Shown here: piece by piece, positions 46,993 through 55,824 of the stretch
How positions within the stretch are numbered: the stretch's first letter is position 1
Layout of the letters: every line of letters begins with the position of its first letter
DNA from: Marinobacter sp. ELB17
GTDB lineage: Bacteria > Pseudomonadota > Gammaproteobacteria > Pseudomonadales > Oleiphilaceae
Direction of reading: 5' to 3'
Assembly (NCBI RefSeq): GCF_000169375.1
Contig: NZ_AAXY01000006.1
Location: forward strand, 62,001 to 126,000
DNA: 64,000 nucleotides
Notes under the pieces: model-generated
Told to the model about the DNA's origin: nothing
Seen by the model: only the letters and a program-made list of their open reading frames with translations
Databases searched by the model: none
Translations under genes and position numbers: made by a program

Positions 46993-48981
46993 ATGACCGG
47001 TAATTCCATGCAAATATCGCCCAACACACAATTACCCAGCCTCCCCGAAGTCACACTCAGGGCGCTGGAAGCGTGTCGAAAGGAAGACAGCTACCGTCAT
47101 ATCAGCGATATTATTTCGGCTGATACGGCACTCACGGCGCAAGTATTGGCCATGGCTAATTCATCACTCTACGGTCGGTCGGGAGAAATTCGCTCGGCTG
47201 AGCAAGCACTGCTCCGGCTTGGCACCGAACGTTTACGCACCCTGATTCTCACGGCCGCACTCCGGCAGTTGATGTTCGATCTTGGTGCAGGCCAGTGGCA
47301 ACAACTTCGTGATTTCTGGCGCCACTCTCTCACCACCGCACTGACCGCCAAAACCCTCGCCACGCTTACCCGCTACCCCTCTGCGGACGAAGCCTTTATG
47401 TTGGGAATGCTCCATAACATTGGCGAACTGATTGCTCTGAAAATGACTCCGGGTAATCTTCAACAGGAGTATCTCGATCACCAGGCAGAGATCGGAGCGC
47501 AGCTTGCCCAGACCTGGGGGCTAGGGCAGATGGCAGTAGATGCTGTGCGTTATCAAAAGGCTCCGGCGTCGGAAATCCGTGATGCGGCCCATTTGGTCAA
47601 GCTGATTAATCTGTCAACACGGCTAGCTCAGTCCGACGCGGCCGGTATTGCTGCCGCAGGTACCATCTTCAATCTTAGTGAAGATCTCACCCGGGAATTA
47701 TCACTGCGCATCAATCATGACGTTTCTGCCCTCGCACAATCGTTGGGTGTTGCTCTTGAACATGCCTACGATGGCCAAAAGGCAAGCCAGACATTGCGCA
47801 ATACTGTTATTCGCCAGGCCATGACCAACCAGGCTCTCAGCCTGGCCGACGGTTCAGGCCCGGTGCTCGCCAGCACTGTGGGCAACCTCACTCTGTTAAC
47901 AGGTTGCCCCAGCCTGTTTTTCAGAGCCGACGATGACGTTCTGATCCTGGCATCAGATAGTCAAGGCGAACCGCCCGACATGACGATTGTTGCCACATCC
48001 ACAGGCAGTGTGCTGACGCAAAGCTTCAGGGATCAAAAAGCTGTGCTGCTGGCTGACCGCTCTCCCAACGTGCTCGACAAACAATTAATGGCGCTACTCA
48101 GTACATCCTCCCTGACGGCTGTTCCAGTGCTGTTCGAAGGCGGCTGTCAGGGTGTTTTTGTGATTGGCACCGATGCCGTAAACATGGTGTCAACGCTGGA
48201 ACTGGCTGAAATGTTCTGCGCGCGATTATCACATCTGATTGCGAGTAAAGAGTCGAAAAACCAGGGTGATGTGACCGCAGGGGATATTGACCAGGCCCTT
48301 GCCCGAGACAACGTACGACGTCACATTCATGAAATCAGCAATCCCTTAACCATCATTCGGCAGTACATTTATCAACTACGTGGGCGGCTTGAAAATGAAC
48401 AGGTTCGGGAACAACTGGATATTATCCGGGAAGAGCTTGAGCGCGCTGGCAATCTGTTGGTGCAAATGGGTGAGAGCCAAGAGCCCACTCCGAACACCGA
48501 AGAACCGACAAACCTTAATCGAGAATTGAGAGCCTTGCACGTCCTGTTTCAGGACAGTCTGTTCAGGGACGGCGACATTGACTGCGATCTGATTTTGAGC
48601 GAAGAATCAACAGATCTGGCGGCTGGCAGGGCGCCGGTGCGCCAAGTGATTCTTAACCTGATCCGAAACGCCGTCGAGTGCATGCCGGATGGGGGTAAGC
48701 TTAAGCTTGCAAGCGCCTCGCCCGTCTGGCAACAGGGCCGGCAATGGATCGAAATGCTGATCGAAGACAACGGCCCGGGTTTACCGAAAGCCATTCAAAG
48801 TAGTCTGTTCAAGCCTGTAAAATCCAGTAAGGGCGTGACCCACAGCGGACTAGGGCTGAGCATTGTCAAACAACTCATTGATGACCTGGAGGGTATCATT
48901 GGATACCGCACGGGGAGCTCTGGTACCAGTTTCAGGGTTCTCCTGCCGGCGGTATCCGATTCCAGCAAAGGTCCGACATAA
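46993..48981 (+). CDS. HDOD domain - histidine kinase fusion
   Basis: 662 residues: HDOD domain (about 12-210; LPSLPEVTLRALEACRKEDS, ADTALTAQVLAMANSSLYG), a GAF-like middle part (about 270-400) and a histidine kinase core. The phosphoacceptor is His446 in IHEISNPLTIIRQY; N box NLIRNAVECMPDGG; G boxes IEDNGPGLP and THSGLGLSIVKQL. No membrane segment, so a cytoplasmic sensor. The next gene, 17 bp on, encodes a receiver protein, the likely phosphotransfer partner. ATG 46993 lacks a clear ribosome site; Met6 is an alternative. Confidence 0.9.
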   Translation: MTGNSMQISPNTQLPSLPEVTLRALEACRKEDSYRHISDIISADTALTAQVLAMANSSLYGRSGEIRSAEQALLRLGTERLRTLILTAALRQLMFDLGAGQWQQLRDFWRHSLTTALTAKTLATLTRYPSADEAFMLGMLHNIGELIALKMTPGNLQQEYLDHQAEIGAQLAQTWGLGQMAVDAVRYQKAPASEIRDAAHLVKLINLSTRLAQSDAAGIAAAGTIFNLSEDLTRELSLRINHDVSALAQSLGVALEHAYDGQKASQTLRNTVIRQAMTNQALSLADGSGPVLASTVGNLTLLTGCPSLFFRADDDVLILASDSQGEPPDMTIVATSTGSVLTQSFRDQKAVLLADRSPNVLDKQLMALLSTSSLTAVPVLFEGGCQGVFVIGTDAVNMVSTLELAEMFCARLSHLIASKESKNQGDVTAGDIDQALARDNVRRHIHEISNPLTIIRQYIYQLRGRLENEQVREQLDIIREELERAGNLLVQMGESQEPTPNTEEPTNLNRELRALHVLFQDSLFRDGDIDCDLILSEESTDLAAGRAPVRQVILNLIRNAVECMPDGGKLKLASASPVWQQGRQWIEMLIEDNGPGLPKAIQSSLFKPVKSSKGVTHSGLGLSIVKQLIDDLEGIIGYRTGSSGTSFRVLLPAVSDSSKGPT

Positions 48982-48998
48982 ATCATGGGCAGCGCGCG

Positions 48999-51170
48999 AT
49001 GACACGGCAACCGATCCAATCGCCAGTAACAGACACTATCATTGCCAGGATACTCGTCGCCGATGACGACCCGAGGCTGCTGAGCAGTCTCTCCTCGCTG
49101 CTTGAGCAACAGGGTTATCTTGTTACCCCGGCGTTGGGCGGAAAAGAAGCCTGCAGACAGCTGAATACGCGCACCTTTGACCTTGCCATGCTTGACCTGA
49201 GAATGCCTGAAATCGACGGCTTTGAGGTCATGTCCCATGCTGCGAAGGTGCAGCCCAAATGCGGCATTATCGTGGTGAGCGGTGAAAGTTCTTTCAGTGC
49301 CGTCAGTCGCGCGCTGCGACGGGGTGCTCAGAACTACCTCAAGAAACCCTTTGACCCGGACGAAATGTTTGCCACCCTGGATGCTGCACTGGGCAAACAG
49401 TTGCTATTCAGAGCTCATACCGATGTGCAACAGCGACTTGAAAAGTCCGAAGCATTGCACCGTTACATCGTCAACAACTCCCCAGATATTGTCTTCATGC
49501 TTGATGACAAAGGGCGCTTTTGTTTCATCAACAGCAAGATCGAATCGTTGTTGGGCTACAACAGCGAGGAGCTCAACGGAAAGCATTTCCGGCACCTACT
49601 TGACGAACAGGACATTGCTCGCGGAACCCATACCCTCCAGGATCCAAGCGTTACACCCGAAAACCCCCGCACCTTTGAAGTAAAACTCAAAACCCGGGGC
49701 AGTCAAAAGGCCAATCGGTATTTCGAGATCACTGCGTTTCCGATTGATCACGAAACCTTGCCTCTGGGGGCCGATTTTAATGCCTGCACCACTGGCCCCA
49801 AGGCGCGGTTTTACGGCACCGCAAGAGACGTGACTGAACGCAAGGAAGCGGAAGCCTTCATAAATTTCCAAGCCTATCATGATTTGCTAACCCGGTTGCC
49901 CAACCGGGCACTGTTCACTGACCGGTTGAGCCTTGCAATCACCCAGGCGAGTCGCAGCAAACAGAAACTCGCAGTCATGTTTCTGGACCTGGACCGGTTC
50001 AAGGTGGTTAACGATACTCTGGGTCACGCCATGGGTGACGTTTTGTTGCAAGTGGTCACCCAGCGTCTGGAGCATTGCCTCCGTAAAGGGGACACTCTGT
50101 CACGGTTTGGCGGTGACGAGTTCACACTGTTGCTGCCCGCCATTAACAACAGTAACGATGCCCGGCGTATTGCCAAGAAACTGATTGATGCCCTCAAAGC
50201 ACCCTTTCAATTGGGCGAACACGAGGTATTTGTCGGAGTTAGTATCGGTATCTCCCTTTACCCGGAGGCCGGCATCTCAATGGATCAGCTGATTCAGAAC
50301 GCAGATATCGCCATGTATCACGTAAAGGCCCGGGGCAAGGACGGCTACCGTTTTTACAGCGAATCCATGAACATCGACACCGCCAACCGTCTCAGCCTGG
50401 AAAGGGATCTCAGACAGGCTCTCGAGAACAACGAACTGCGGGTTTACTACCAGCCTCAAGTTTGCGCCAAAAGCGGACGCATTGTGGGACTGGAGGCGCT
50501 GGTTCGCTGGCAGCACCCGGATCGAGGACTGCTCTACCCCAAGGATTTTCTGCCATTGGCCGAAGAGACCAAACTGATTGTAGCGCTTAGCGAGCAGGTA
50601 CTGGCCCAGGCCTGCCGGCAGGTCAAAGGGTGGATACTTGATGGCAACAGGGATTTGAGGCTGGCAGTAAACATGTCGCCGATTCAGGTAGAGCACCCGA
50701 GATTTGTCGAAATCCTGATCAGGCAGCTCAAAAATGAAGAGTTTCCAGCCAGCCATCTGGAAATCGAAATTACCGAAAATGTCATCATGAATGACCTCGA
50801 GCAGATCAGCCAGAAGCTCCGACAACTGGCCGATTATGGGGTCCGTATTGCGATCGATGATTTCGGTACCGGCTATTCTTCGCTGAACTACCTTCACCAG
50901 TTGCCTATCCACACGTTGAAAGTAGATCAGTCGTTTGTCCGCGGAATTGGAAATGGAGAAGACGGCGCCTGCATCGTTAACGCTATCGTGGCCATGGCCC
51001 ACGGCCTGAAGTTGGACATTATCGCGGAAGGCGTAGAAACAGATGCGCAATTGGCTTACCTGAGAGGGCTTGGCTGTCAGCAGATACAGGGCTTCCTCTA
51101 TGGTCCCGCTCAGCCCCCCGAAGCCATTTCAAGGATGTTGGATGGTCAGCGAGTAAGAGCCGTAGTCTGA
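48999..51170 (+). CDS. Response regulator with PAS, GGDEF and EAL domains
   Basis: 723 residues: receiver domain (ADDDP; phosphoacceptor Asp66 in MLDLRMPE; Lys in YLKKPF), PAS domain (about 150-290), GGDEF (RFGGDEFTLL, with an RKGD inhibitory-site motif five residues before it) and EAL (GLEALVRWQ; IDDFGTGYSSLNYL; EGVETD). Both c-di-GMP active sites look intact, so it may make and degrade c-di-GMP, gated by phosphorylation from the preceding HDOD-kinase. Cytoplasmic; no membrane segments. Confidence 0.93.
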   Translation: MTRQPIQSPVTDTIIARILVADDDPRLLSSLSSLLEQQGYLVTPALGGKEACRQLNTRTFDLAMLDLRMPEIDGFEVMSHAAKVQPKCGIIVVSGESSFSAVSRALRRGAQNYLKKPFDPDEMFATLDAALGKQLLFRAHTDVQQRLEKSEALHRYIVNNSPDIVFMLDDKGRFCFINSKIESLLGYNSEELNGKHFRHLLDEQDIARGTHTLQDPSVTPENPRTFEVKLKTRGSQKANRYFEITAFPIDHETLPLGADFNACTTGPKARFYGTARDVTERKEAEAFINFQAYHDLLTRLPNRALFTDRLSLAITQASRSKQKLAVMFLDLDRFKVVNDTLGHAMGDVLLQVVTQRLEHCLRKGDTLSRFGGDEFTLLLPAINNSNDARRIAKKLIDALKAPFQLGEHEVFVGVSIGISLYPEAGISMDQLIQNADIAMYHVKARGKDGYRFYSESMNIDTANRLSLERDLRQALENNELRVYYQPQVCAKSGRIVGLEALVRWQHPDRGLLYPKDFLPLAEETKLIVALSEQVLAQACRQVKGWILDGNRDLRLAVNMSPIQVEHPRFVEILIRQLKNEEFPASHLEIEITENVIMNDLEQISQKLRQLADYGVRIAIDDFGTGYSSLNYLHQLPIHTLKVDQSFVRGIGNGEDGACIVNAIVAMAHGLKLDIIAEGVETDAQLAYLRGLGCQQIQGFLYGPAQPPEAISRMLDGQRVRAVV

Positions 51171-51174
51171 CGAA

Positions 51175-51315
51175 TGTCCCATCAAGGTGGTAAAAAAGCA
51201 GCCATTGATTCAACGGCTGCAGGGTTGCATCCGGCACATACTGCTTGAATATCCTTTCCAGCTCACCTGTCTCCGCCATCATTTCGAGCCGCTGGGCGAC
51301 ACACTGCTTGAACAT
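51175..51315 (-). pseudogene. C-terminal remnant of an amino-acid-type solute-binding protein
   Basis: A short minus-strand stretch reads FKQCVAQRLEMMAETGELER, IFKQYVPDATLQPLNQWLLF, resembling the last helix of SBP family 3 receptors (…GELERIF…). It has no upstream body and no signal peptide. Convergent with the GGDEF/EAL gene. Recognised by pattern only. Confidence 0.35.
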
Positions 51316-51340
51316 TGTTGGCCAAAGGCTATTTACCTAA

Positions 51341-51384
51341 AGATGACAGGATTCGAACCTGTGACCACTGCCTTCGGAGGGCGG
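51341..51384 (-). other. 3' remnant of a tRNA-Arg(CCG)-like gene
   Basis: Read on the minus strand: a five-pair anticodon stem with one mismatch around loop CTCCGAA (anticodon CCG), variable GTGGTC, and a perfect T arm ACAGG-TTCGAAT-CCTGT. This follows enterobacterial tRNA-Arg(CCG). The D arm and 5' acceptor strand are absent and the 3' strand (CATCTTT) has no partner, so it is not a working tRNA. tRNA 3' halves are typical attachment-site remnants of integrated elements. Confidence 0.6.
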
Positions 51385-51810
51385 GAATTTTGCACGGCGA
51401 GAAGGGGGGGGTGTTGATCGGAAAAATTTTTTTCAACAAGTTATGGCTGCTGGCGGCTGCTTACTTTTAGCTTTTGGCGGACTTTGATGCTGTGCAATGC
51501 TGTTAAATCAAATTTTTCATCTTCTCTGTGCACTTAGCTCCTTTGCCACCATCGTTTTCCGCAACTCCTTCTTTGGTAGGAACTCGTCGTCGTAGCAACC
51601 TGTATCAAGGTTGAACCTTGATCCGAAGCGGGCTGCCACCAAAAAAACGACGAACGTGTGCCCTTCGACAGTTCCTTGGAGTCGTGCCCGTAAAGTATTG
51701 AAAAAATTTGATTATATTTAAAAATGCTTCTGGCACGCTAACCATTGAAACAAAGCTGTCATGATCGTGACCTATGCTCACCGTGAACGTTTCGAGAGGT
51801 AGTTCACGTT
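51385..51810. other. Gene-free stretch with structured repeat
   Basis: No gene. A perfect palindrome, ATCAAGGTT-G-AACCTTGAT at 51604-51622, sits between two further complementary pairs: TTTGGT (about 51572) with ACCAAA, and TCGTCGT (about 51587) with ACGACGA. The two outer pairings cross rather than nest. Upstream of the chemoreceptor gene; may be a structured leader, operator or scar. Confidence 0.4.
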
Positions 51811-53424
51811 ATGCGTCTTACCGTCCATCAGCGCTTAGTAGTGTTTTCTGGGTTTTGTTTAATAGCTCTTACCGGTCTGACATGGCTTTCTATGTCAGTG
51901 GTGCGGGAGGCTGAGGAGGCGACGGATCGACTCGTGCGAGAGCAGATTTCGGATGTCTGGCTGCTTACGGATCTGGATCGCAGCCATCGCCAACTCAAGG
52001 GCCTTTCCTACAAAATTAAAGCTCAACTGCTGCTGTGGGATGAGATCAACGAACAGTTCGAAGAAACCTCGGTGGCAATACAGGCGCAATGGCAGTCAGC
52101 TCTTGGTAACCCGCGCCTGCAAGGTTGGGCTGAGAAGAACATGGAGGCCCATCAGGCCGTTTTGAACCTGCTTGTGGCTCTGAAAGAACCTATTGATGAA
52201 GCCAGTTATTATTCGGCCGGCAAAGTGGTGGACTTTCAGCTTTATCAAGCCCTTGATCCCATGCTTGAAGGCATTGATGCCCGGCGCTCGGTTGGCCGCC
52301 AACAGGCGGAGGCAGGGTCTGCCGCGCTGGTCGAATTCCTCGAACAGCAACAACACTTACTGGTTGGGGGATCCCTTTTTGTCTTGTTTGGTATCCTGCT
52401 ATTAACATACTGGCTACGCCGCACGGTGACCACGAGGCTTCAGTTGATCGCGGAACGCCTCCGGTCCATGGAAGCCGCTTCAGACCTTTCCACCCCGCTG
52501 CCGATTTCAGGTCGTGATGAAGTAACGGCTGTGGCGTTAGCAATCAACGGTCTGATCGAAAAATTCAAACTGTTCGTGGGGGATGTCACAGACGCTGCAG
52601 CCGCCTTACAGCAGCGTTCAGCCAATCTGGATGAGCAGGCCGATGCAGTCCAGGCCTCGTCGTTACATAACACTCGCCAGATCCACGATGTGGTTTCATC
52701 AATGAACGCCATTACCAAGAGCGCAAGCCAGATTGAGCAATCAGCGCAGCATTCCCGAACGCAGGTCACTGGCGCTGTGGCAGGCAACGATGATGTTCAG
52801 AACCAGCTGCGCGAGAGTGAGCGTGCCGCTGAACATGCGATTGAGGTTATTAATCGCGTGGCAGGAGCGATTGAGGCCCTTCACGGTTCCAGTAAAAAGA
52901 TCGAACAGGTGATTGGCGTGATCGCGGACATCGCTGAGCAGACCAACCTGCTGGCCCTGAACGCAGCGATTGAGGCGGCCCGCGCCGGAGAGCAGGGCCG
53001 GGGTTTCGCCGTTGTGGCCGATGAAGTACGAAGCCTGTCCCGTCGCACAGGTGAATCCACCAATCAGGTGCGTCAGTGGGTTAGCGAGCTTGTCACCCAG
53101 GTTAATAGTGCCAACGGCTTACTGGATGAGACCCGGGCAGCCGGTGGCACTAACCGGGAGACGTTGGGAACACTCAAGACCCACCTGGTGGCACTTAAAC
53201 AAACCTTTGATGATCTCAGCCATTTTACCACTGAGGTAGACGAGGCAGTGCACGTTCAAAGGGATGAGATTGGCCGGGTGGGGCGGCGCGCGGATGCGCT
53301 GGGAGAAAGCTCTCAGGGTCTGGAACAGCATATCGGTCACACTAAAACGGTAAGCGATCAGTTGCGAGGGCAGTCAGAATCGCTGCGAGCCCTGATTTCT
53401 CGTTTCCAGATTCAGGGGGCATAA
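51811..53424 (+). CDS. Methyl-accepting chemotaxis protein
   Basis: 537 residues: membrane segment about 9-30, periplasmic helical sensor domain, second segment about 184-205, HAMP linker, then the signalling domain with the hairpin tip DIAEQTNLLALNAAIEAARA and FAVVADEVRSLSRRT. No C-terminal CheR/CheB-tethering pentapeptide. Followed after 6 bp by an EAL-CBS-GGDEF gene, so the pair is probably co-transcribed. Ligand unknown. Confidence 0.93.
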   Translation: MRLTVHQRLVVFSGFCLIALTGLTWLSMSVVREAEEATDRLVREQISDVWLLTDLDRSHRQLKGLSYKIKAQLLLWDEINEQFEETSVAIQAQWQSALGNPRLQGWAEKNMEAHQAVLNLLVALKEPIDEASYYSAGKVVDFQLYQALDPMLEGIDARRSVGRQQAEAGSAALVEFLEQQQHLLVGGSLFVLFGILLLTYWLRRTVTTRLQLIAERLRSMEAASDLSTPLPISGRDEVTAVALAINGLIEKFKLFVGDVTDAAAALQQRSANLDEQADAVQASSLHNTRQIHDVVSSMNAITKSASQIEQSAQHSRTQVTGAVAGNDDVQNQLRESERAAEHAIEVINRVAGAIEALHGSSKKIEQVIGVIADIAEQTNLLALNAAIEAARAGEQGRGFAVVADEVRSLSRRTGESTNQVRQWVSELVTQVNSANGLLDETRAAGGTNRETLGTLKTHLVALKQTFDDLSHFTTEVDEAVHVQRDEIGRVGRRADALGESSQGLEQHIGHTKTVSDQLRGQSESLRALISRFQIQGA

Positions 53425-53430
53425 CACAGA

Positions 53431-55206
53431 ATGACAGCCGGTGACCAAGCGAGAGAGCTACAGCGTATTATTGATCAGCAGCTTATTTCAACGATGTTTC
53501 AACCCATTGTTGACTGCCAGAAAGGAACTGTTCTTGGCTATGAGGTACTTAGCCGGGGACCTTCGGACAGCCCGCTTCACGGGGCTCCTGCATTGTTTCA
53601 GGCAGGAGAGCAATGCAAGCAGGTGATCAGCCTGGAGCAGGCGTGTCTGCTGGAAGCCGGGCAAAGCTGCATTCGCCACGGAGTCAGCCACCTGGTTTTC
53701 GTGAATGTTTCACCGGGGCTGCTGTTACCGAAAGTGTTTGCGGAGGATCGCTTACAGTCTTTGTTGACGACCAACGGCCTCAAGCCGGAAAACGTTGTTA
53801 TTGAATTATCCGAGCGTTATCCGGCGGATAACCCGGAGGCGCTAAAGGCTCGATTGACTGCGTTGAAGAAACGTGGTTTCCGGGTTGCGATAGACGACCT
53901 GGGCACGGGTTACTCCGGGTTAAAACTCTGGTCTGAAATTCAGCCGGATTTTGTCAAAATTGACCGGCATTTTATTCGCGATGTTGATCGAGACCTGGTA
54001 AAAAAAGAATTCGTTCGGTCCGTTATTAACCTCTGTGAGCGGCTGGGGTGCCGGCTGATTGCAGAAGGCGTTGAGACAGTTGCTGAGCTGACGCTGTTGC
54101 GCTCAATGGGAATTCATCTGATTCAGGGCTTTCTGTTGGGACGCCCCAATCCGTTTCCTACCGCCGAATTGTCAGCACTGGACAATCCGGCTCCCATCGG
54201 CGGGGGTCAGGCGACCTCCGATGCGGGATACCTGGGGCGCTACATCGTGCCACTTGCTCCAACGGCGTCACTGGGCGAGGCCTGGCAGGTTCTGCAATCT
54301 TCGCCCTCCATATTTGCGTTGCCCGTGGTGGATAATGACAGGCCTCTCGGTCTGCTGCATAAATGGCGTGTATTGGAAGTTTTCAGCTCAACCTATGGTC
54401 GTGCTCTCAATGAGACAAAGCCGGTGTCTAGTTTGACGGCCTATGATGCGCTTGTCGTGGAGCATGACGAATCTCTGGAAGCGGTCAGCCAGTCGCTTTT
54501 AGAGGACGACCTTCATTACCTCAAACAGCATTTCATCGTGACCAGGAATGGCCATTACATAGGGCTGGGTTCAACCCGGTCTCTGCTTCGCATGATGACC
54601 CGGAGTCGGGTGGAGCAGGCGAGACATGCCAATCCTCTTACTCAGTTGCCGGGAAATGTTCTGATTCAGCAGGAAGCCGTTCGCCGGCTTCAGCAAAACA
54701 ACCCGTTCACCTGCATTTATTTCGATATTGACCACTTCAAGCCTTTCAACGACCTGTTGGGTTATAGCAAAGGTGATGAGGTCATCTTGTCGTTGGCACG
54801 ACAACTGTGCACGGTTTTCAATGGGGATAATGAGTGGGTTGGCCACATTGGCGGGGATGATTTTGTGGTATTCAGCGACCGGCTTGAAATCCGAAAACGC
54901 TGCGAAGAAGTGCAACAACTTTTTGCCTTAGAGGCGGCAACGCGGTATCCGGAAGCGATACGTCAGGCGGGCTTCATAACGGGTGAAGATCGTGATGGCC
55001 TGCCAAGGCAGTTCCCCCTCGTGGCTCTCTCAGCAGGAATCGTTGTTGCAGATAGCCGGGCATTTGGTTCCGCAGCAGATCTGGCAGCGACCGCAGCGGT
55101 TGCCAAGTCCAAGGCCAAGAAAGCAGTGAGCGGGATCCAGATTGTGAGTAATATTGCGGCTCTAAACGAGATGTCTGATGATCATAAAACGGCTCTTTTA
55201 GCCTGA
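53431..55206 (+). CDS. EAL - CBS pair - GGDEF protein
   Basis: 591 residues in an order opposite to most dual c-di-GMP proteins. EAL first: motif is EVL (38-40) in GYEVLSRGP, with the other catalytic residues visible (FVNVSP Asn, IELSER, IDDLGTGYSG, FVKIDR, AEGVET, IQGFLLGRP). Then a CBS pair (about 270-390; SIFALPVVDNDRPLGLLHKW) that may bind adenine nucleotides, and a GGDEF domain with GGDDF near 474-478. No RXXD inhibitory site. Coupled to a chemoreceptor gene upstream. Confidence 0.9.
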   Translation: MTAGDQARELQRIIDQQLISTMFQPIVDCQKGTVLGYEVLSRGPSDSPLHGAPALFQAGEQCKQVISLEQACLLEAGQSCIRHGVSHLVFVNVSPGLLLPKVFAEDRLQSLLTTNGLKPENVVIELSERYPADNPEALKARLTALKKRGFRVAIDDLGTGYSGLKLWSEIQPDFVKIDRHFIRDVDRDLVKKEFVRSVINLCERLGCRLIAEGVETVAELTLLRSMGIHLIQGFLLGRPNPFPTAELSALDNPAPIGGGQATSDAGYLGRYIVPLAPTASLGEAWQVLQSSPSIFALPVVDNDRPLGLLHKWRVLEVFSSTYGRALNETKPVSSLTAYDALVVEHDESLEAVSQSLLEDDLHYLKQHFIVTRNGHYIGLGSTRSLLRMMTRSRVEQARHANPLTQLPGNVLIQQEAVRRLQQNNPFTCIYFDIDHFKPFNDLLGYSKGDEVILSLARQLCTVFNGDNEWVGHIGGDDFVVFSDRLEIRKRCEEVQQLFALEAATRYPEAIRQAGFITGEDRDGLPRQFPLVALSAGIVVADSRAFGSAADLAATAAVAKSKAKKAVSGIQIVSNIAALNEMSDDHKTALLA

Positions 55207-55292
55207 CGTGGTATCAAAAAAGGCACAAAACACGTCGAATGATGGCCAGCGCTTGATGGCTCGGTTGGTTAGGCTGCATGACCCCTCTGAAC

Positions 55293-55664
55293 TCACAGCC
55301 ATTTGCGTGCTTCTGTGATCACAGTGTTCATCCTGTTGTGCATCGGTATCTCACGCCTTACCGCAAGATACAGGGTTTCGCTAACCGGATTGGGAAGCTG
55401 GTGAGTCCTGACAAGCTGACGCTCCTGAAAGGCCTCAACCGCATGAGCCGGCAATACGGTAAAGCCTAAACCTAAGCTCACGGGCTCCAGAGTCAGGCCG
55501 ATCTGATTTGAGAACCCCTTTTTTTCAAACAGATTGCTGTGTTGAAACTCAGGGTAATTAGCCCCTAGCAGCATTTCAGCATGATGGGCGCCATCCGGGT
55601 GATCTATAAACCCGAGTTCCATTAATACTTCCCAGTTCGGCTTTGAAATACTGGCAGGCGTCAC
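55293..55664 (-). pseudogene. LysR-type regulator, C-terminal fragment
   Basis: 123 residues covering the second half of a LysR substrate-binding domain (GLTLEPVSLGLGFTVLPAHA; RREIPMHNRMNTVI). The DNA-binding half is missing upstream, where the sequence passes into a VOC-family remnant on the other strand. A non-functional remnant. Confidence 0.65.
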
Positions 55665-55685
55665 CAGCCTTTCTCCACGTTAAAA

Positions 55686-55763
55686 ATGGAAGACCCGTTC
55701 GGAAACATTGTGGAAATCTACAGCCACAGCTACGAGTTGTTTTACAGCGACGGCGCCTACTGA
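55686..55763 (+). pseudogene. C-terminal remnant of a glyoxalase/VOC-family protein
   Basis: A 25-residue frame, MEDPFGNIVEIYSHSYELFY then SDGAY, matches the final strands of VOC proteins (D-P-X-G-N-X-V/I-E). Nothing upstream in this frame continues the domain. It abuts the LysR fragment, marking a deletion junction. Confidence 0.5.
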
Positions 55764-55824
55764 CGCGTTCTGGTTTGAACGGCTCGACTGCCTGTGTGCG
55801 ACAGTCGGGCGTTTTTACAACGTG

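Noticed and set aside
51019..51315. Complete 98-residue minus-strand gene
   Set aside because: Only the first ~45 residues look like a receptor C-terminus; the rest is antisense to the GGDEF/EAL gene.
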